Assembly (NCBI GenBank): GCA_902470455.1 | Contig: CABRGI010000045.1 | Location: forward strand, 1-6,282 | Origin: an uncultured Parvimonas sp. | GTDB lineage: Bacteria; Bacillota; Clostridia; Tissierellales; Peptoniphilaceae | DNA: 6,282 bases | Direction: 5' to 3' | Shown here: piece by piece, positions 5,744-6,282 of the stretch | Position numbering within the stretch: the stretch's first letter is position 1 | Layout: each line of letters starts with the position of its first letter | The notes under the pieces: model-generated | Database searches by the model: none | The model's input: the letters and a program-made list of their open reading frames with translations, nothing else | What the model was told of the DNA's origin: nothing | Program-made: the position numbers and the translations under genes

Positions 5744-6282
5744 GTGAGAAGTGGAGTAAGAAAAAAAATAGATGATTTTAATTTTTTTATGGAATCAACT
5801 TTTAGAAAACATAAAGCCAGAAAGTCTGCAAAATTAAGATTAAAAAGGATGAATGGAGGATATGACTGTACAGAAGACTATAAAAAAATAGTCATACCTT
5901 ATTGGAAAAAGTACGGGCTAAAACCTGCTAAGATGTGGTATCAAATCTTTTGGGATAGAAGTCATGATTTAGATCCAAGATACATACCTGATGATTTATT
6001 TTATGGAGTTATAGTTCCTTATTTCAGTAATCCGCAATTTAGAAGATTTGGAGAAGATAAATGTCTTCATTCAGTTTGGTTTAGAGATATAAAAAGACCA
6101 AGAACAATTATAATGAATATAGCAAGTGTATATTATGATGCTGATTTTAATCCGATAACTAAAGAAGAAGCAGTGGATATTTGCTTAAAAGAAAATAAAT
6201 TTATGTTAAAGCCATCTATAGATAGTGGTGAAGGAAGACTTATTACTTTCTTTGATGAAAATAATATAAAAAAAGAAATTAT
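5744..6282 (+). CDS. sugar-transfer-associated ATP-grasp-like protein, N-terminal part (cut by window end)
   Basis: This frame stays open for 179 codons from a GTG start to the window edge, so the gene is partial at its 3' end. The first 60 residues are basic (KKIDDFNFFMESTFRKHKAR, then KLRLKRM) and lack a signal peptide. PYWKKYGLKPAKMWYQIFW and YIPDDLFYGVIVPYFSNPQF follow, then KRPRTIIMNIASVYYDADFN with ITKEEAVDIC. Next comes FMLKPSIDSGEGRLITFF with Lys156, which has the form of the first ATP-binding lysine and glycine-rich loop of an ATP-grasp. This order resembles the sugar-transfer associated ATP-grasp family (Pfam ATPgrasp_ST, from memory). The second half with the magnesium-binding residues is outside the window, so activity cannot be judged. 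It follows the previous gene by 11 bases and shares its operon. What it ligates is unknown; proteins of this kind are usually found among surface-glycan genes. Confidence 0.75.
   Translation, partial: MRSGVRKKIDDFNFFMESTFRKHKARKSAKLRLKRMNGGYDCTEDYKKIVIPYWKKYGLKPAKMWYQIFWDRSHDLDPRYIPDDLFYGVIVPYFSNPQFRRFGEDKCLHSVWFRDIKRPRTIIMNIASVYYDADFNPITKEEAVDICLKENKFMLKPSIDSGEGRLITFFDENNIKKEI

Noticed and set aside
1..6282. CRISPR array, tRNA/rRNA gene, insertion sequence or phage attachment site
   Set aside because: I saw no regularly spaced repeats, no tRNA-like cloverleaf, no transposase and no terminal inverted repeats; coding sequence fills nearly all of the window after 611.

Overview
The window is strongly AT-rich (about 30% G+C by eye), with A/T-ending codons, AGA for arginine and purine-rich ribosome binding sites (AGGAG, AAGGAG). 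Together with the tail of a Gram-positive CpsA/Wzg-type LCP protein, this points to a low-GC Firmicute. An anaerobic coccus-type lineage (Peptoniphilaceae/Tissierellia) or another Clostridia-like group is my best guess. The genus cannot be fixed from the sequence alone.

Layout, all on the + strand. Positions 1-229 are the C-terminal end of an LCP-family (CpsA/Cps2A-like) cell-wall polysaccharide attachment protein. Positions 230-610 are an AT-rich intergenic region with weak promoter candidates and a small hairpin. From 611 to beyond the right edge runs a tight run of six co-directional genes that looks like one operon: a DegT/DnrJ/EryC1 sugar aminotransferase (611-1825), a small PglC-like phosphoglycosyl transferase with a TTG start (1840-2478), an ATP-grasp ligase (2501-3796), a PLP-dependent fold-type II enzyme of the D-cysteine desulfhydrase/ACC deaminase family (3798-4736), a second ATP-grasp of a different subfamily (4752-5732), and a third ATP-grasp-like gene with a GTG start that is cut by the window end (5744-6282).

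How the genes may work together. The aminotransferase and PglC-like transferase are the usual pair for making a UDP-4-amino-sugar and moving its sugar-1-phosphate to undecaprenyl phosphate, the first membrane step of a surface glycan. The LCP protein next door belongs to the family that attaches finished glycans to peptidoglycan. The unusual part is the downstream block: three ATP-grasp genes of three different kinds plus an amino-acid-type PLP enzyme. ATP-grasp enzymes mostly join a carboxylate to an amine through an acyl-phosphate. The simplest inference is that this locus makes a surface glycan or lipid-linked sugar decorated with an amino acid or short peptide, with the PLP enzyme supplying or tailoring the amino acid. 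That function is inferred from families and gene order. No glycosyltransferase, flippase, polymerase or sugar dehydratase is visible, so most of the cluster probably lies to the right.
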